Assembly: GCF_000225525.1 (NCBI RefSeq)
Contig: NZ_AGBF01000002.1
Location: 62,001 to 126,000 of the forward strand
Origin: Streptomyces zinciresistens K42
GTDB taxonomy: Bacteria > Actinomycetota > Actinomycetes > Streptomycetales > Streptomycetaceae
DNA: 64,000 nt
Direction of reading: 5' to 3'
The first letter of the stretch is position 1; each line of letters starts with the position of its first letter. The position numbers were made by a program, and so were the translations under genes. Of the stretch, positions 9,039 to 17,381 are shown in pieces. A model generated the notes under the pieces. The model ran no database searches. It saw only the letters and a list, made by a program, of their open reading frames with translations, and had not been told where the DNA came from.

Positions 9039-10052
9039 TCAGCCGCTCAACGCCTCGGCGAACGCGCCCGCCTCCTGCCGCACCCCGCTGCAGTTCGTCG
9101 CCGGGTCGTCCGAGGACGCGCCCGGGGCGCACGGCCGGTCCCGGAAGCTCGCCCACACCGACACCCACCCGATCCCCTTCTCCGCGGCGAACGCCCGCAC
9201 CTGCGCGGCGTCCTGGAGCGTGAACGTCTCGCCGCCCACGTCGTTGACGCCGAGCATCGACGTCAGGGCCAGCGCCTTCCACGCCGTCGCGTCCGACGTG
9301 CCGAAGATCCTCCGCAGCTGGGCGTGGGCGGCCCGCGCGGCGGCGAGGGCGTAGTCGCCCATGTCGCCGTCGTAGGACTCGGCGTAGTTCATCGTCATGA
9401 TGTTGACCGTCGAGACCTGTACGTCGGCCCGGTTGGCCGAGGCCAGCAGCGCCAGAGCCGCCGCGTCGAGGCCGTCGGGCATCACCGGCAGGGTGAAGGA
9501 GACCTGGAGGCCGGGGCGCTCCCGCTGGAGCAGGGCGATCGCCTCGGAGCGCAGGGCGAGGGAGGCGGAGTCGGTCAGCGCCTCGCCCTCGATGTCGAAG
9601 TCGGCGCGCGTGGCGCCCGCCGCGTCCAGCGCCTCGCCGTACGCCCGCGCTAGCGCGGGCGCGCTGTCGCACGTCGCCGCCAGTTCCGTCCCGGCGGCGC
9701 CTCCGAAGGAGACCCGGACGGCGGCCCCGCCGTCGGTCAGCGCGCGGACCCGGGAGACGGCGGCCGCGTCGGTGACCGCGGTGACGCCGTGCCACAGCGG
9801 GGTGCACGCGCTGCCGTCCGAGATGACGAAGGCCAGGTTGTAGACCGCCGGGGACCCCGCGGAGTCCAGTCCGGAGGCCCGGGTGGCGTTGACGTAGGGG
9901 GCGTAGGAGGTGCCGGGGGAGCCGCTGCCTGACGAGGGCGCGGCCGTCGCCGGGGGCGCGGCGTCCGCCCCGCCGGACGGCGCCGAGCAGGCCGTCGTCA
10001 GCGCGAGCAGACCCGCGAGCAAGGCCGCCGCCGGCCCTGGATACCTGTGCAT
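9039..10052 (-). CDS. Secreted GH18-like (chitinase-fold) lipoprotein
   Basis: A 337-residue exported protein. The lipobox LTTAC puts the lipidated Cys at position 22, followed by an Ala/Ser/Gly/Pro linker. The rest has the glycoside hydrolase family 18 layout: [10 protein letters not shown] early, a [11 protein letters not shown] strand, then ADFDIEGE, which corresponds to the DxxDxDxE catalytic strand with the acidic residue present. VSVWASF near the end fits the last barrel strand. A chitinase-like or carbohydrate-binding role at the cell surface is likely. The ATG at 10052 is chosen because the signal peptide begins there; an upstream start adds 24 non-conserved residues. Confidence 0.8.
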   Translation of the reverse strand: MHRYPGPAAALLAGLLALTTACSAPSGGADAAPPATAAPSSGSGSPGTSYAPYVNATRASGLDSAGSPAVYNLAFVISDGSACTPLWHGVTAVTDAAAVSRVRALTDGGAAVRVSFGGAAGTELAATCDSAPALARAYGEALDAAGATRADFDIEGEALTDSASLALRSEAIALLQRERPGLQVSFTLPVMPDGLDAAALALLASANRADVQVSTVNIMTMNYAESYDGDMGDYALAAARAAHAQLRRIFGTSDATAWKALALTSMLGVNDVGGETFTLQDAAQVRAFAAEKGIGWVSVWASFRDRPCAPGASSDDPATNCSGVRQEAGAFAEALSG

Positions 10053-10183
10053 ACCGGCAAACCTCTCACCCCCGCGCGCGCCCGGTGGCGACTCCCGGAG
10101 AAGCGGCGGACTCGGGCGCCACACCTGGTATCCGCCTCCGGGGAAAGGCTGTTGGGCTCAGGAGGCGTCCCGGTGCCGGTGCC

Positions 10184-10211
10184 GGGGGAGGGGGGAGGGG
10201 GAGGGCCGGGG
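10184..10211 (+). other. G-quadruplex-forming tract in the GH18-menG intergenic region
   Basis: Runs of 5, 6, 5, 3 and 4 G residues on the + strand are separated by single A bases and then CC. It sits between the divergent GH18 and menG genes, about 85 bases before the menG start. The pattern meets the usual criterion for a very stable intramolecular G-quadruplex. Confidence 0.55.
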
Positions 10212-10294
10212 CCGGTAGCGGGGGTGGGGGAGGAGGCTGCCGCGCGGCGGGAGCCGAGGCGCCCGCCGTCGGGGCGTCCTGCCACAATGGGGGC

Positions 10295-10990
10295 GTGACC
10301 CGCGCATCCCTGGACAAGCAGCCGCACGAAGTCGCTTCGATGTTCGACAACGTGGCGGAACGGTACGACCTGACCAACGACGTCCTCTCGCTGGGCCAGG
10401 ACCGCAGATGGCGCACGGAGGTCGCGCGGGCCGTGGACGCCCGCCCGGCGCAGAAGGTCCTGGACCTCGCCGCGGGTACCGCCACCTCGTCGCTGCCCTT
10501 CGCGCGGACCGGCGCGTACGTCGTGCCCTGCGACTTCTCGCTCGGCATGCTCCAGGTCGGCAAGCGCAAGCACCCCTGGCTGCCGCTCACGGCGGGCGAC
10601 GCGACCCGGCTGCCGTTCAAGGACGACACCTTCGACGCGGTGACGATCTCCTTCGGGCTGCGCAACGTCCAGGACTTCGACACCGCGCTGCGCGAGATGC
10701 ACCGGGTCACGCGGCCCGGCGGCCGGATCGTCATCTGCGAGTTCTCGCACCCGACGTGGGCGCCCTTCCGCACGGTCTACACCGAGTACCTGATGCGGGC
10801 CCTGCCGCCGGTCGCGCGCGCGGTCTCCTCCAACCCGGAGGCGTACGTCTACCTCGCCGAGTCCATCCGCGCCTGGCCCGACCAGCCGGCCCTCGCCGGG
10901 CGGCTGCGCGAGGCGGGCTGGTCGAAGGTGGCGTGGCGCAACCTGACGGGCGGGGTCGTGTCCCTGCACCGCGGGTTCAAGCAGGACTGA
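10295..10990 (+). CDS. menG: Demethylmenaquinone methyltransferase
   Basis: MenG/UbiE (231 residues) adds the ring methyl group to demethylmenaquinone, the last nuclear step of menaquinone synthesis, at the membrane surface. It is a class I SAM methyltransferase: [14 protein letters not shown] at the N-terminus is the family signature, motif I is [13 protein letters not shown] (about 50-62), and SFGLRNV with [10 protein letters not shown] follows. The GTG at 10295 begins the conserved region. CACAAT, six bases before it, could be a -10 box, which would make the message leaderless. The last 14 bases overlap the convergent PASTA gene. Confidence 0.95.
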   Translation: MTRASLDKQPHEVASMFDNVAERYDLTNDVLSLGQDRRWRTEVARAVDARPAQKVLDLAAGTATSSLPFARTGAYVVPCDFSLGMLQVGKRKHPWLPLTAGDATRLPFKDDTFDAVTISFGLRNVQDFDTALREMHRVTRPGGRIVICEFSHPTWAPFRTVYTEYLMRALPPVARAVSSNPEAYVYLAESIRAWPDQPALAGRLREAGWSKVAWRNLTGGVVSLHRGFKQD

Positions 10991-11324
10991 CCGCCGGACG
11001 GGGGTCGCCGGGCTCGTCCAGTTCGCGCGGCACCCCGCCCGAGGGCGGTCGCGGTGTCCGCGGCTCGCGCACCCCTCCGCCGCCCTCGCCCTCGCCGAGG
11101 TCGAACCAGACGTAGACCATCGCGTCCCGCGGGACCTCGGCACCGGGCGGGGGGTACTGGCGTACGACGTACTCCACGACCGTGCGCGGGAAGTCGGTCC
11201 GGTCGGGCGCCGTCAGGACCAGGCCGTGGGACGACGCCGCCTCGCGTGCGTCCACGGCCATCAGTCCGACGAGCCTCGGTACGCGCACCTCGTGCGTTCC
11301 GGGTGGTATGCCCACAGATGTCAC
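10977..11324 (-). CDS. PASTA-domain protein
   Basis: A 115-residue protein made of a single PASTA domain (about residues 12-75: [20 protein letters not shown], then [20 protein letters not shown]) and a Gly/Pro/Arg-rich tail. PASTA domains bind peptidoglycan fragments or beta-lactams, usually in PknB kinases and penicillin-binding proteins. Here there is no kinase, transmembrane or signal segment, so the protein may be cytosolic and its role is unknown. The GTG start at 11324 has another GTG three codons downstream. Its 3' end overlaps menG by 14 bases on the opposite strand. Confidence 0.72.
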   Translation of the reverse strand: MTSVGIPPGTHEVRVPRLVGLMAVDAREAASSHGLVLTAPDRTDFPRTVVEYVVRQYPPPGAEVPRDAMVYVWFDLGEGEGGGGVREPRTPRPPSGGVPRELDEPGDPRPAVSPA

Positions 11325-11400
11325 CCCCAGCCGTACCGGCAGGGTAACCGCTCGGAGGTGCCGTCCGGAAGCGTCGTGCCGTTCCGCGACAGCCGCTCGC

Positions 11401-11952
11401 TCAGGGTGACGGTGCCGCCGCCTCCTGCGCGCCGCGGGCGGGCGCGGCCAGGTCGAGCCGGTAGCAGTGCCCCTCGTGCCGGCTGTCCGGGGTCCTGAAC
11501 ACCTCGGCGAGCCGCATCCCGAGCCGCCGAGTCACGGCGATCGAGCGGGTGTTGCGGGCGTCGACCATCGCCACCACGCCCGGCACCCCGGCCGCCCGCA
11601 CCCGCTCCAGCGTCAGCCGCGAGGCCGCCGTGACATACCCCCGGCCCCAGTGCTCGCGTCCCAGCCGCCAGCCGATCTCGATCTCGCCCGCGGGCCCCCA
11701 CTCCCGCTCCCAGGGCTGGGCGCCGGTGAAGCCGATGACCCGGCCGTCCTCGTCGAGCACGGTCCACAGGCAGTACCCGCGCTCGGCGTCGTGCCGGCGC
11801 TGGCGGGCGGTGAGTTCCTCGTAGACGGAGAGCTCCGCGGCGCGTCCGCCGTGGAACTCCATGACGTCCGGGTGGGCGAACGCCCGGTGCCAGGCGATCG
11901 CGTCCTCGTCGGTGGGTACACGCAGCCGTACCACGGGGAGAGCTCGGTTCAC
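11401..11952 (-). CDS. GNAT family N-acetyltransferase (RimJ-like)
   Basis: A 183-residue acetyl-CoA-dependent acyltransferase. The fold is clear from the N-terminal LRVPTDEDAIAWHRAF, the EIEIGWRLGREHWGRGYVTAA block that holds the acetyl-CoA pyrophosphate loop, and the VDARNTRSIAVTRRLGM helix typical of the RimJ/RimL subgroup. The acceptor is unknown. The GTG at 11952 is preferred because the conserved region begins there. It is divergently transcribed from the adjacent oxidoreductase. Confidence 0.88.
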   Translation of the reverse strand: MNRALPVVRLRVPTDEDAIAWHRAFAHPDVMEFHGGRAAELSVYEELTARQRRHDAERGYCLWTVLDEDGRVIGFTGAQPWEREWGPAGEIEIGWRLGREHWGRGYVTAASRLTLERVRAAGVPGVVAMVDARNTRSIAVTRRLGMRLAEVFRTPDSRHEGHCYRLDLAAPARGAQEAAAPSP

Positions 11953-12050
11953 AGGGCAGCCCTTCAGCCGGGTGATCAATTCTGCTGAATAGACTGCCCG
12001 TGTCCAGTGCCGGTCGGCACGCACATTTCGAACCTTGGGGAGATCCCGCC

Positions 12051-13337
12051 GTGACCGAGCCCCTCTCCGAAAACACCGCCGATGTCATCGTCGTCGGCGC
12101 GGGCCCAGCCGGCTCCACCACCGCGTACCACCTCGCCAAGGCCGGACTCGACGTACTGCTCCTGGAGAAGACCGAGTTCCCGCGCGAGAAGGTCTGCGGC
12201 GACGGGCTGACCCCGCGGGCCACCAAACAGCTCGTGGCCATGGGCATCGACATCTCCGAGGAAGCGGGCTGGCTGCGCAACAAGGGCCTGCGGATCATCG
12301 GCGGCGGGGTGCGCCTCCAGCTGGACTGGCCGGATCTGGCCTCCTTCCCCGACTACGGCCTCGTCCGCAAGCGCGACGACTTCGACGAGCAACTCGCCCG
12401 CCAGGCACAGAAGGCGGGCGCCCGCCTCTACGAGCGCTGCAACGTCGGCGCCCCGGTCGTCGACGAGCGCACCGGCCGGATCACGGGCGTGCACGCCAAG
12501 CTGGGCGAGGAGAAGCGCCCGGTCACCTTCCACGCCCCGCTGGTCGTGGCCGCCGACGGCAACTCCACCCGCCTGTCGCTGGCGATGGGCCTGCACCGCC
12601 GCGAGGACCGTCCGATGGGCGTCGCGGTCCGCACGTACTTCACCTCGCCCCGCCACGACGACGACTACCTGGAGTCCTGGCTGGAGCTGTGGGACCGCCG
12701 CGGCCCCGGCGAGGACCGCCTGCTGCCGGGCTACGGCTGGATCTTCGGCATGGGCGACGGCACCTCCAACGTGGGCCTCGGCGTGCTCAACACCTCCGAC
12801 TCCTTCAAGGAGCTGGACTGGCGCGAGGTGCTCAAGGCGTGGTGCGCCTCGATGCCGGAGGACTGGGGCTACACACCGGAGAACATGACCGGGCCCATCC
12901 GCGGCGCCGCGCTCCCCATGGCCTTCAACCGCCAGCCGCACTACACCAAGGGCCTGCTGCTGGTCGGCGACGCCGGCGGCCTGGTGAACCCCTTCAACGG
13001 CGAGGGCATCGCCTACGCCATGGAGTCCGGCCAGATCGCCGCCGACGTCATCGTCCAGGCCCACGCCCGCTCGACCCCCGCGGGACGCGAGCTGGCGCTC
13101 CAGCGCTACCCGCGCGTCCTGAAGGACACCTACGGCGGGTACTACACGCTGGGCCGCGCCTTCGTGAAGCTCATCGGCAACCCGAAGGTCATGAAGATCG
13201 CGACCCAGCGCGGCCTGACGCACCCCCTGCTGATGAAGTTCACGCTCAAACTGCTGGCGAACCTCACGGACCCGACCGGCGGCGACGCGATGGACCGCGT
13301 CATCAACGGCCTCAGCAAGGTGGCTCCGAAGGCCTGA
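12051..13337 (+). CDS. Geranylgeranyl reductase family flavoprotein, MenJ-like
   Basis: A 428-residue FAD-dependent reductase of the geranylgeranyl reductase family. The dinucleotide-binding motif is VVGAGPAGS (about 13-21), followed by FPREKVCGDGLTPRA, the family signature, and GLLLVGDAGGLVNPFNGEGIAYAMESG, the second FAD motif (residues 303-329). In mycobacteria the related MenJ reduces a double bond of the menaquinone side chain. Streptomyces make partly saturated MK-9, and the neighbours here are menG and nuo, so the same role is likely. The GTG at 12051 follows GGGGAGAT; a GTG at 12000 is possible. Its stop abuts the convergent def gene directly. Confidence 0.88.
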   Translation: MTEPLSENTADVIVVGAGPAGSTTAYHLAKAGLDVLLLEKTEFPREKVCGDGLTPRATKQLVAMGIDISEEAGWLRNKGLRIIGGGVRLQLDWPDLASFPDYGLVRKRDDFDEQLARQAQKAGARLYERCNVGAPVVDERTGRITGVHAKLGEEKRPVTFHAPLVVAADGNSTRLSLAMGLHRREDRPMGVAVRTYFTSPRHDDDYLESWLELWDRRGPGEDRLLPGYGWIFGMGDGTSNVGLGVLNTSDSFKELDWREVLKAWCASMPEDWGYTPENMTGPIRGAALPMAFNRQPHYTKGLLLVGDAGGLVNPFNGEGIAYAMESGQIAADVIVQAHARSTPAGRELALQRYPRVLKDTYGGYYTLGRAFVKLIGNPKVMKIATQRGLTHPLLMKFTLKLLANLTDPTGGDAMDRVINGLSKVAPKA

Positions 13338-13964
13338 TCAGGCGCTCAGCGCCGCGATGTTGGCGGCCCGGCGGGCGAGCACGTCCGCCCGCCGGGCCGC
13401 CATCTGCTCCAGCGCGTCCCGACGCCCGCGCCGGGAGAGCCGGTCCAGGTAGACGTGCCCGCCGCAGTGGTCCGTCTCGTGCTCCAGACACCGCGCGAAG
13501 TAGCCGGTGCCCTCGATCACGAGCGGCCGGCCGTCCTTGTCGAGGCCGCGCACCACGGCCCGGTCCGGGCGGGGCACCTCCATCACCGCGCCGGGGACGG
13601 ACAGGCATCCCTCGCTGTCGTCGAGGAGCCGCCTGCGCGGCACGCCGAGCGGATCCAGCACCGGGTTGACGATGTGCCCGACGTGCCGGGCCCCGTCGTC
13701 GTCCGGGCAGTCGTACACGAACAGGCGCAGATCCACCCCGACCTGGCCGGCCGCGAGCCCGGCCCCGTCGGCGATGTACATGGTCAGGAACATGTCGTCG
13801 ATCAGTGCCGCGAGATCGGGCCCGAACTCGGTGACGTCCCGGCACGGCTTGTGCAGGATCTGCTCACCCACCTCGGTGATCCGGCGCACCGACCCGCGCC
13901 GGGCCTCCGGCGCGAGCGGCGGATACGACTCGACGGGCCTTCCCTGGACGAACACACTCGGCAT
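13338..13964 (-). CDS. def: Peptide deformylase
   Basis: A 208-residue metallopeptidase that removes the formyl group from nascent N-termini. All three motifs are present: GAGLAAGQVG (motif 1), EGCLSVPG with the metal Cys (motif 2), and CLEHETDHCGG containing HExxH (motif 3). The ATG at 13964 has GGGAGAG upstream; a longer frame reaching 14066 would add 34 Arg/Pro-rich residues with no family support. There is no fmt gene next door, so this may be one of several deformylases, as is common in Streptomyces. It directly abuts the convergent reductase gene. Confidence 0.95.
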   Translation of the reverse strand: MPSVFVQGRPVESYPPLAPEARRGSVRRITEVGEQILHKPCRDVTEFGPDLAALIDDMFLTMYIADGAGLAAGQVGVDLRLFVYDCPDDDGARHVGHIVNPVLDPLGVPRRRLLDDSEGCLSVPGAVMEVPRPDRAVVRGLDKDGRPLVIEGTGYFARCLEHETDHCGGHVYLDRLSRRGRRDALEQMAARRADVLARRAANIAALSA

Positions 13965-14161
13965 GGCTGTCTCTCCCTGTGCTGATGTCTCGCTGGAGGC
14001 GACAGGGACACGGCCCGCGCGGTCCGCGGGCCGTCCCCGCCGCCGGGGACGAGGACACCAGATCACAGGAGGCGGCCGGGGAGAAGACAGCGCTCCGGCC
14101 GGGGACGCGTCAGGGCCGCGGCCCCCGGGCGGCCGCGGCCCTCACGTCCGGTGCGCGGGGG

Positions 14162-14959
14162 TCAGAGGACCCGTACGGCGCCCGTCGCCGGGAAGCCCGA
14201 GAGCTGCTGGATGACGACCCCCTTGGAGGGGTTCGCCGCGTCCAGGTACTGGCCGTTGCCGATGTAGACACCCGTGTGGTACGCCGAGCCCTTGGCGCCC
14301 CAGTAGAGGATGTCGCCGACCTGGAGGCCGGACAGCGACACCTCGGTGCCGGCGGTCGACTGGTCCTGGGAGACGCGCGGCAGGCTGACGCCGACCTGGC
14401 GGAAGGCGGCCTGGACCAGGCTGGAGCAGTCCCACGCGCTGGGCCCGGTCGCGCCGAGGACGTAGGCGTCGCCGACCTGCGCCTTGAGGAAGGCGATGAC
14501 CGAGGAGACGTTGCCGCCGGAAGGGGCGGACGTGTCCGAACCCGCCGGCAAGGACGGCGTGGTCCGCGCGGAGCCGCGCGAGGCGGCGGTCTCCGCCGCG
14601 GCCTTGCGCGCCGCTTCGGCCTTCTTCTTCGCGGCGGCGGCCTTCTTGGCGGCCGCGAGGTCCTTCCCGGCCTCCCTGGCCGCGGCGGCGGCCGCGGCGT
14701 CACGCGCGGCTTCGAGTTCGTAGTGCGCCGCGGCCAGCTCGGTGGCGGCCACGGACTGGGTGAGCTCGCCCGCCAGGTCACCCGTGAGGGTGGGCAGTTC
14801 GAGGGTCCGCGTCACCGGCTCGGAGGCGTTCGCCGTGGCCGCGGCACCCGTCGCCGCCATGCCGAGGACACCGCCGGCGACTCCGGCGCGCATCGCGAGG
14901 GTCGTCCTCGCGCTGCGGCGGGGCTTTCGGTGGCTGCGTATCTGAGCGGTGTGGGACAT
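14162..14959 (-). CDS. Secreted NlpC/P60 peptidoglycan endopeptidase
   Basis: A 265-residue cell-wall hydrolase. It begins MSHTAQIRSHRKPRR, a common start in Streptomyces P60 proteins, then a signal peptide ending ANA at about 45. Residues 65-125 are Ala/Lys/Glu-rich and probably coiled coil. The C-terminal NlpC/P60 domain has catalytic Cys178 in WDCSSL and His228 in SAYHTGVYIG. It should cut stem peptides of peptidoglycan. The glycine usual after CS in CSGL is Ser here. Upstream in-frame ATG codons exist, but the conserved start is used. I see no ydaO riboswitch in its leader. Confidence 0.92.
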   Translation of the reverse strand: MSHTAQIRSHRKPRRSARTTLAMRAGVAGGVLGMAATGAAATANASEPVTRTLELPTLTGDLAGELTQSVAATELAAAHYELEAARDAAAAAAAREAGKDLAAAKKAAAAKKKAEAARKAAAETAASRGSARTTPSLPAGSDTSAPSGGNVSSVIAFLKAQVGDAYVLGATGPSAWDCSSLVQAAFRQVGVSLPRVSQDQSTAGTEVSLSGLQVGDILYWGAKGSAYHTGVYIGNGQYLDAANPSKGVVIQQLSGFPATGAVRVL

Positions 14960-15269
14960 GGGAACAACCGGTATCAGGGGCTCCTCCATACCTACAAGCA
15001 ACGTGGGCTCCACCACAGTTGTTCAGGCGAGGCCCCAAATTCCCGCCGCGCGGGCCTTTATTGACGCCCTAACGGACATTACGGACGGTCATCGTCCTGC
15101 CCGTGATCACGGCCTTTCATCATTAAGTCCGAATTGCCCATCGCTTACCGCCGGTTGGGACCGGTGGCCAAGCGCGGTTCTCATGGATCTCTCATCGATG
15201 TGGCAGAGGTCACGCAACGGTCACGGGGGCGTGTGCGTCCCGTGTGCGCGCCCCGGTCGTCGTGTCGCT

Positions 15270-15285
15270 CGTGAACGCGTGCACG
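15270..15285. promoter_or_regulatory. Rex-operator-like palindrome (distal)
   Basis: CGTGAACGCGTGCACG matches the Rex operator TGTGAACGCGTTCACA at 13 of 16 positions, including the whole GTGAACGCGT core. It lies about 340 bases upstream of the inferred nuoA start point. Confidence 0.5.
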
Positions 15286-15583
15286 CGTCCGGGCGTCCAC
15301 ATTCCGCCCTCCGGCTCCCTCCGAGGTGTGAACGGAGTCCTCTATCAAGACATCCGGTCCAACTCCAATTTGCACGCAAGAGAAGTCTCTTGATATGGAG
15401 ACGACCCCTCTGGCCTGCGGCGACGAGTGAAAATGTCACCTCTGGTGATCACTCGGACGCTTCTCGTGCGAAGATCACCGCTCATCCGGCTTCATGATCC
15501 TTCGTCAGGTGGTGGAGATCACAAAGCTTGTGCAATACCCCGTGTCGCAGATCACAGAGCGTCGGGCATAGGATGCGAGGCAG

Positions 15584-15612
15584 TTGGGCTTGTGACCTGC
15601 TTCACATGTTCT
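15584..15612 (+). promoter_or_regulatory. Candidate nuoA promoter with a TGTGA-N6-TCACA operator
   Basis: TTGGGC (15584-15589) and TGTTCT (15607-15612) are 17 bases apart. The spacer is almost exactly the inverted repeat TGTGACCTGCTTCACA (15591-15606). The half-sites fit Rex (TTGTGAAC..) and also the Crp/Fnr pattern. Binding would block RNA polymerase, so NADH-sensitive repression by Rex is the natural hypothesis. Known biology: Rex represses respiratory genes in S. coelicolor. The -10 match is imperfect. Confidence 0.6.
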
Positions 15613-15713
15613 CGATCTTCGCCGGGACGAGCGGGGCTCGTGGGATCGGTGGGGCGGCTGTGAGCCCAGTGCAACCGCCAGCAGTCAGTGCCGACTGAGA
15701 GGAGCGAGGAGCG

Positions 15714-16073
15714 GTGAACGCGTATGCGCCCATCCTCGTACTGGGAGCCCTCGGGGCAGGCTTTGCGATCTTCTCCGTGGTCATGGCCACGCTGATCGGT
15801 CCGAAGCGGTACAACCGGGCCAAGCTCGAGGCCTACGAGTGCGGCATCGAGCCGACCCCCACGCCGGCCGGCGGCGGGCGCTTCCCGATCAAGTACTACC
15901 TGACGGCGATGCTCTTCATCATCTTCGATATCGAGATCGTCTTCCTCTACCCCTGGGCCGTCACCTTCGACGCCCTGGGGCTTTTCGGGCTCGTGGAGAT
16001 GCTGCTCTTCGTGCTCACCGTCTTCGTCGCGTACGCGTACGTATGGCGGCGCGGCGGCCTGGAATGGGACTGA
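15714..16073 (+). CDS. nuoA: NADH-quinone oxidoreductase subunit A
   Basis: First gene of the complex I operon; 119 residues with three membrane helices. NuoA is a membrane-arm subunit near the quinone site. The loop motif YECGIEP (about 41-47) and the [12 protein letters not shown] helix are diagnostic. The GTG start has GAGGAGCG upstream. nuoB follows after 13 bases. Confidence 0.97.
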   Translation: MNAYAPILVLGALGAGFAIFSVVMATLIGPKRYNRAKLEAYECGIEPTPTPAGGGRFPIKYYLTAMLFIIFDIEIVFLYPWAVTFDALGLFGLVEMLLFVLTVFVAYAYVWRRGGLEWD

Positions 16074-16086
16074 GGGGCCTTTAGAC

Positions 16087-16641
16087 ATGGGACTCGAAGA
16101 AAAGCTGCCGAGCGGATTCCTGCTGACCACCGTCGAGCAGGCCGCGGGCTGGGTGCGCAAGGCGTCCGTCTTCCCGGCCACCTTCGGCCTCGCGTGCTGC
16201 GCCATCGAGATGATGACGACCGGCGCCGGCCGTTACGACCTGGCCCGCTTCGGCATGGAGGTCTTCCGCGGATCGCCGCGCCAGGCCGACCTGATGATCG
16301 TCGCCGGCCGGGTCAGCCAGAAGATGGCGCCGGTCCTCCGGCAGGTCTACGACCAGATGCCGAACCCCAAGTGGGTGATCTCCATGGGGGTCTGCGCCTC
16401 CTCGGGCGGCATGTTCAACAACTACGCGATCGTCCAGGGCGTCGACCACGTCGTCCCCGTCGACATCTATCTCCCGGGCTGCCCGCCGCGGCCCGAGATG
16501 CTGTTGGACGCCATCCTCAAGCTGCACCAGAAGATCCAGGGCTCCAAGCTCGGCGTGAACGCGGAGGAGGCTGCCCGTGAGGCGGAGGAAGCGGCGCTCA
16601 AGGCCCTGCCCACGATCGAGATGAAGGGGCTGTTGCGGTGA
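16087..16641 (+). CDS. nuoB: NADH-quinone oxidoreductase subunit B (cluster N2)
   Basis: NuoB (184 residues) carries the terminal [4Fe-4S] cluster N2 that passes electrons to menaquinone. The ligands are visible: the adjacent pair Cys37-Cys38 in GLACCAIE, Cys103 in GVCASSGG, and Cys132 in PGCPPRPE. The C-terminal Ala/Glu-rich helix is an extension of about 25 residues. The stop overlaps the nuoC start by four bases (GTGA), which suggests translational coupling. Confidence 0.97.
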   Translation: MGLEEKLPSGFLLTTVEQAAGWVRKASVFPATFGLACCAIEMMTTGAGRYDLARFGMEVFRGSPRQADLMIVAGRVSQKMAPVLRQVYDQMPNPKWVISMGVCASSGGMFNNYAIVQGVDHVVPVDIYLPGCPPRPEMLLDAILKLHQKIQGSKLGVNAEEAAREAEEAALKALPTIEMKGLLR

Positions 16642-17381
16642 GCGACGCCAACGGCACCAACGGGGCCAACCCGGAGAAGGACCTCTCCGCCTCCAACCTC
16701 CCGGGCCAGCGCGGCGAGGGCGGCGAGGAGATCCGCGTCCAGCGCGGCATGTTCGGCGCCGCGGGTGGCGGCGACACCTCGGGATACGGCGGGCTCGTCC
16801 GCTCGGTCCGCCTCCCGGGAGCCGCCTCCCGCCCCTACGGCGGCTGGTTCGACGAGGTCGCCGACGAACTGGAGGGCGCGCTGGAGGAGCAGGGCCTCCT
16901 CCCGGCCGACGCCCTCGGCAGGACGGTCGTCGACCGCGGTGAGATCACCTTCCACGTCGAGCGCGAGCACCTGGTCCGCGTCGCCCGCACCCTGCGCGAC
17001 GACCCGGCCCTGCGCTTCGAACTGTGCACGGGAGTCAGCGCGGTCCACTACCCCAACGACAAGGGCCGCGAGCTGCACGCCGTCTACCACCTGCGCTCGA
17101 TCACCCACAACCGGCTGATCCGCCTGGAAGTCAGCGCCCCGGACGGCGACCCGCACATCCCGTCCCTGGTCCCCGTCTACCCGACGAACGACTGGCACGA
17201 GCGCGAGACGTACGACTTCTTCGGCATCGTCTTCGACGGTCACCCGGCCCTGACGCGGATCATGATGCCGGACGACTGGCAGGGCCATCCGCAGCGCAAG
17301 GACTATCCCCTCGGCGGCATCCCCGTCGAGTACAAGGGCGCCCAGATCCCGGCTCCGGACCAGCGGAGGTCGTACTCGTGA
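16638..17381 (+). CDS. nuoC: NADH-quinone oxidoreductase subunit C
   Basis: NuoC (30-kDa subunit), 247 residues, forms the peripheral-arm wall with NuoD. The signature [20 protein letters not shown] is present, followed by LPLGG-like [13 protein letters not shown] near the end. The first 65 residues (Asn/Gly/Glu-rich) are a disordered extension compared with minimal NuoC. In E. coli C and D are fused; here they are separate, overlapping by four bases. Confidence 0.96.
   Translation: MSDANGTNGANPEKDLSASNLPGQRGEGGEEIRVQRGMFGAAGGGDTSGYGGLVRSVRLPGAASRPYGGWFDEVADELEGALEEQGLLPADALGRTVVDRGEITFHVEREHLVRVARTLRDDPALRFELCTGVSAVHYPNDKGRELHAVYHLRSITHNRLIRLEVSAPDGDPHIPSLVPVYPTNDWHERETYDFFGIVFDGHPALTRIMMPDDWQGHPQRKDYPLGGIPVEYKGAQIPAPDQRRSYS

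Larger units (their letters stand above)
14960..15713. other. Long regulatory region between the P60 gene and nuoA
   Basis: This 754-base gap serves two divergent genes and has no convincing frame. It contains a 12-base palindrome CCGTGATCACGG (15101-15112), two Rex/Crp-type operators, and four GATCAC words (15447, 15473, 15517, 15550), one of them inside another GTGATCAC palindrome at 15445-15452. Local GC falls well below that of the flanking genes. The nuoA promoter lies near the right end. Confidence 0.7.

Noticed and set aside
15044..15058. Hairpin-like GCGGG/CCCGC sequence upstream of the P60 gene
   Set aside because: A five-base stem with three-base loop is too common at this GC content to support a feature.
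14960..15250. Possible ydaO riboswitch before the NlpC/P60 gene
   Set aside because: Wall hydrolases often have one, but the GGGGTGAA and CGAACCCGACAGC words seen at 38.5 kb are absent on the minus strand here.
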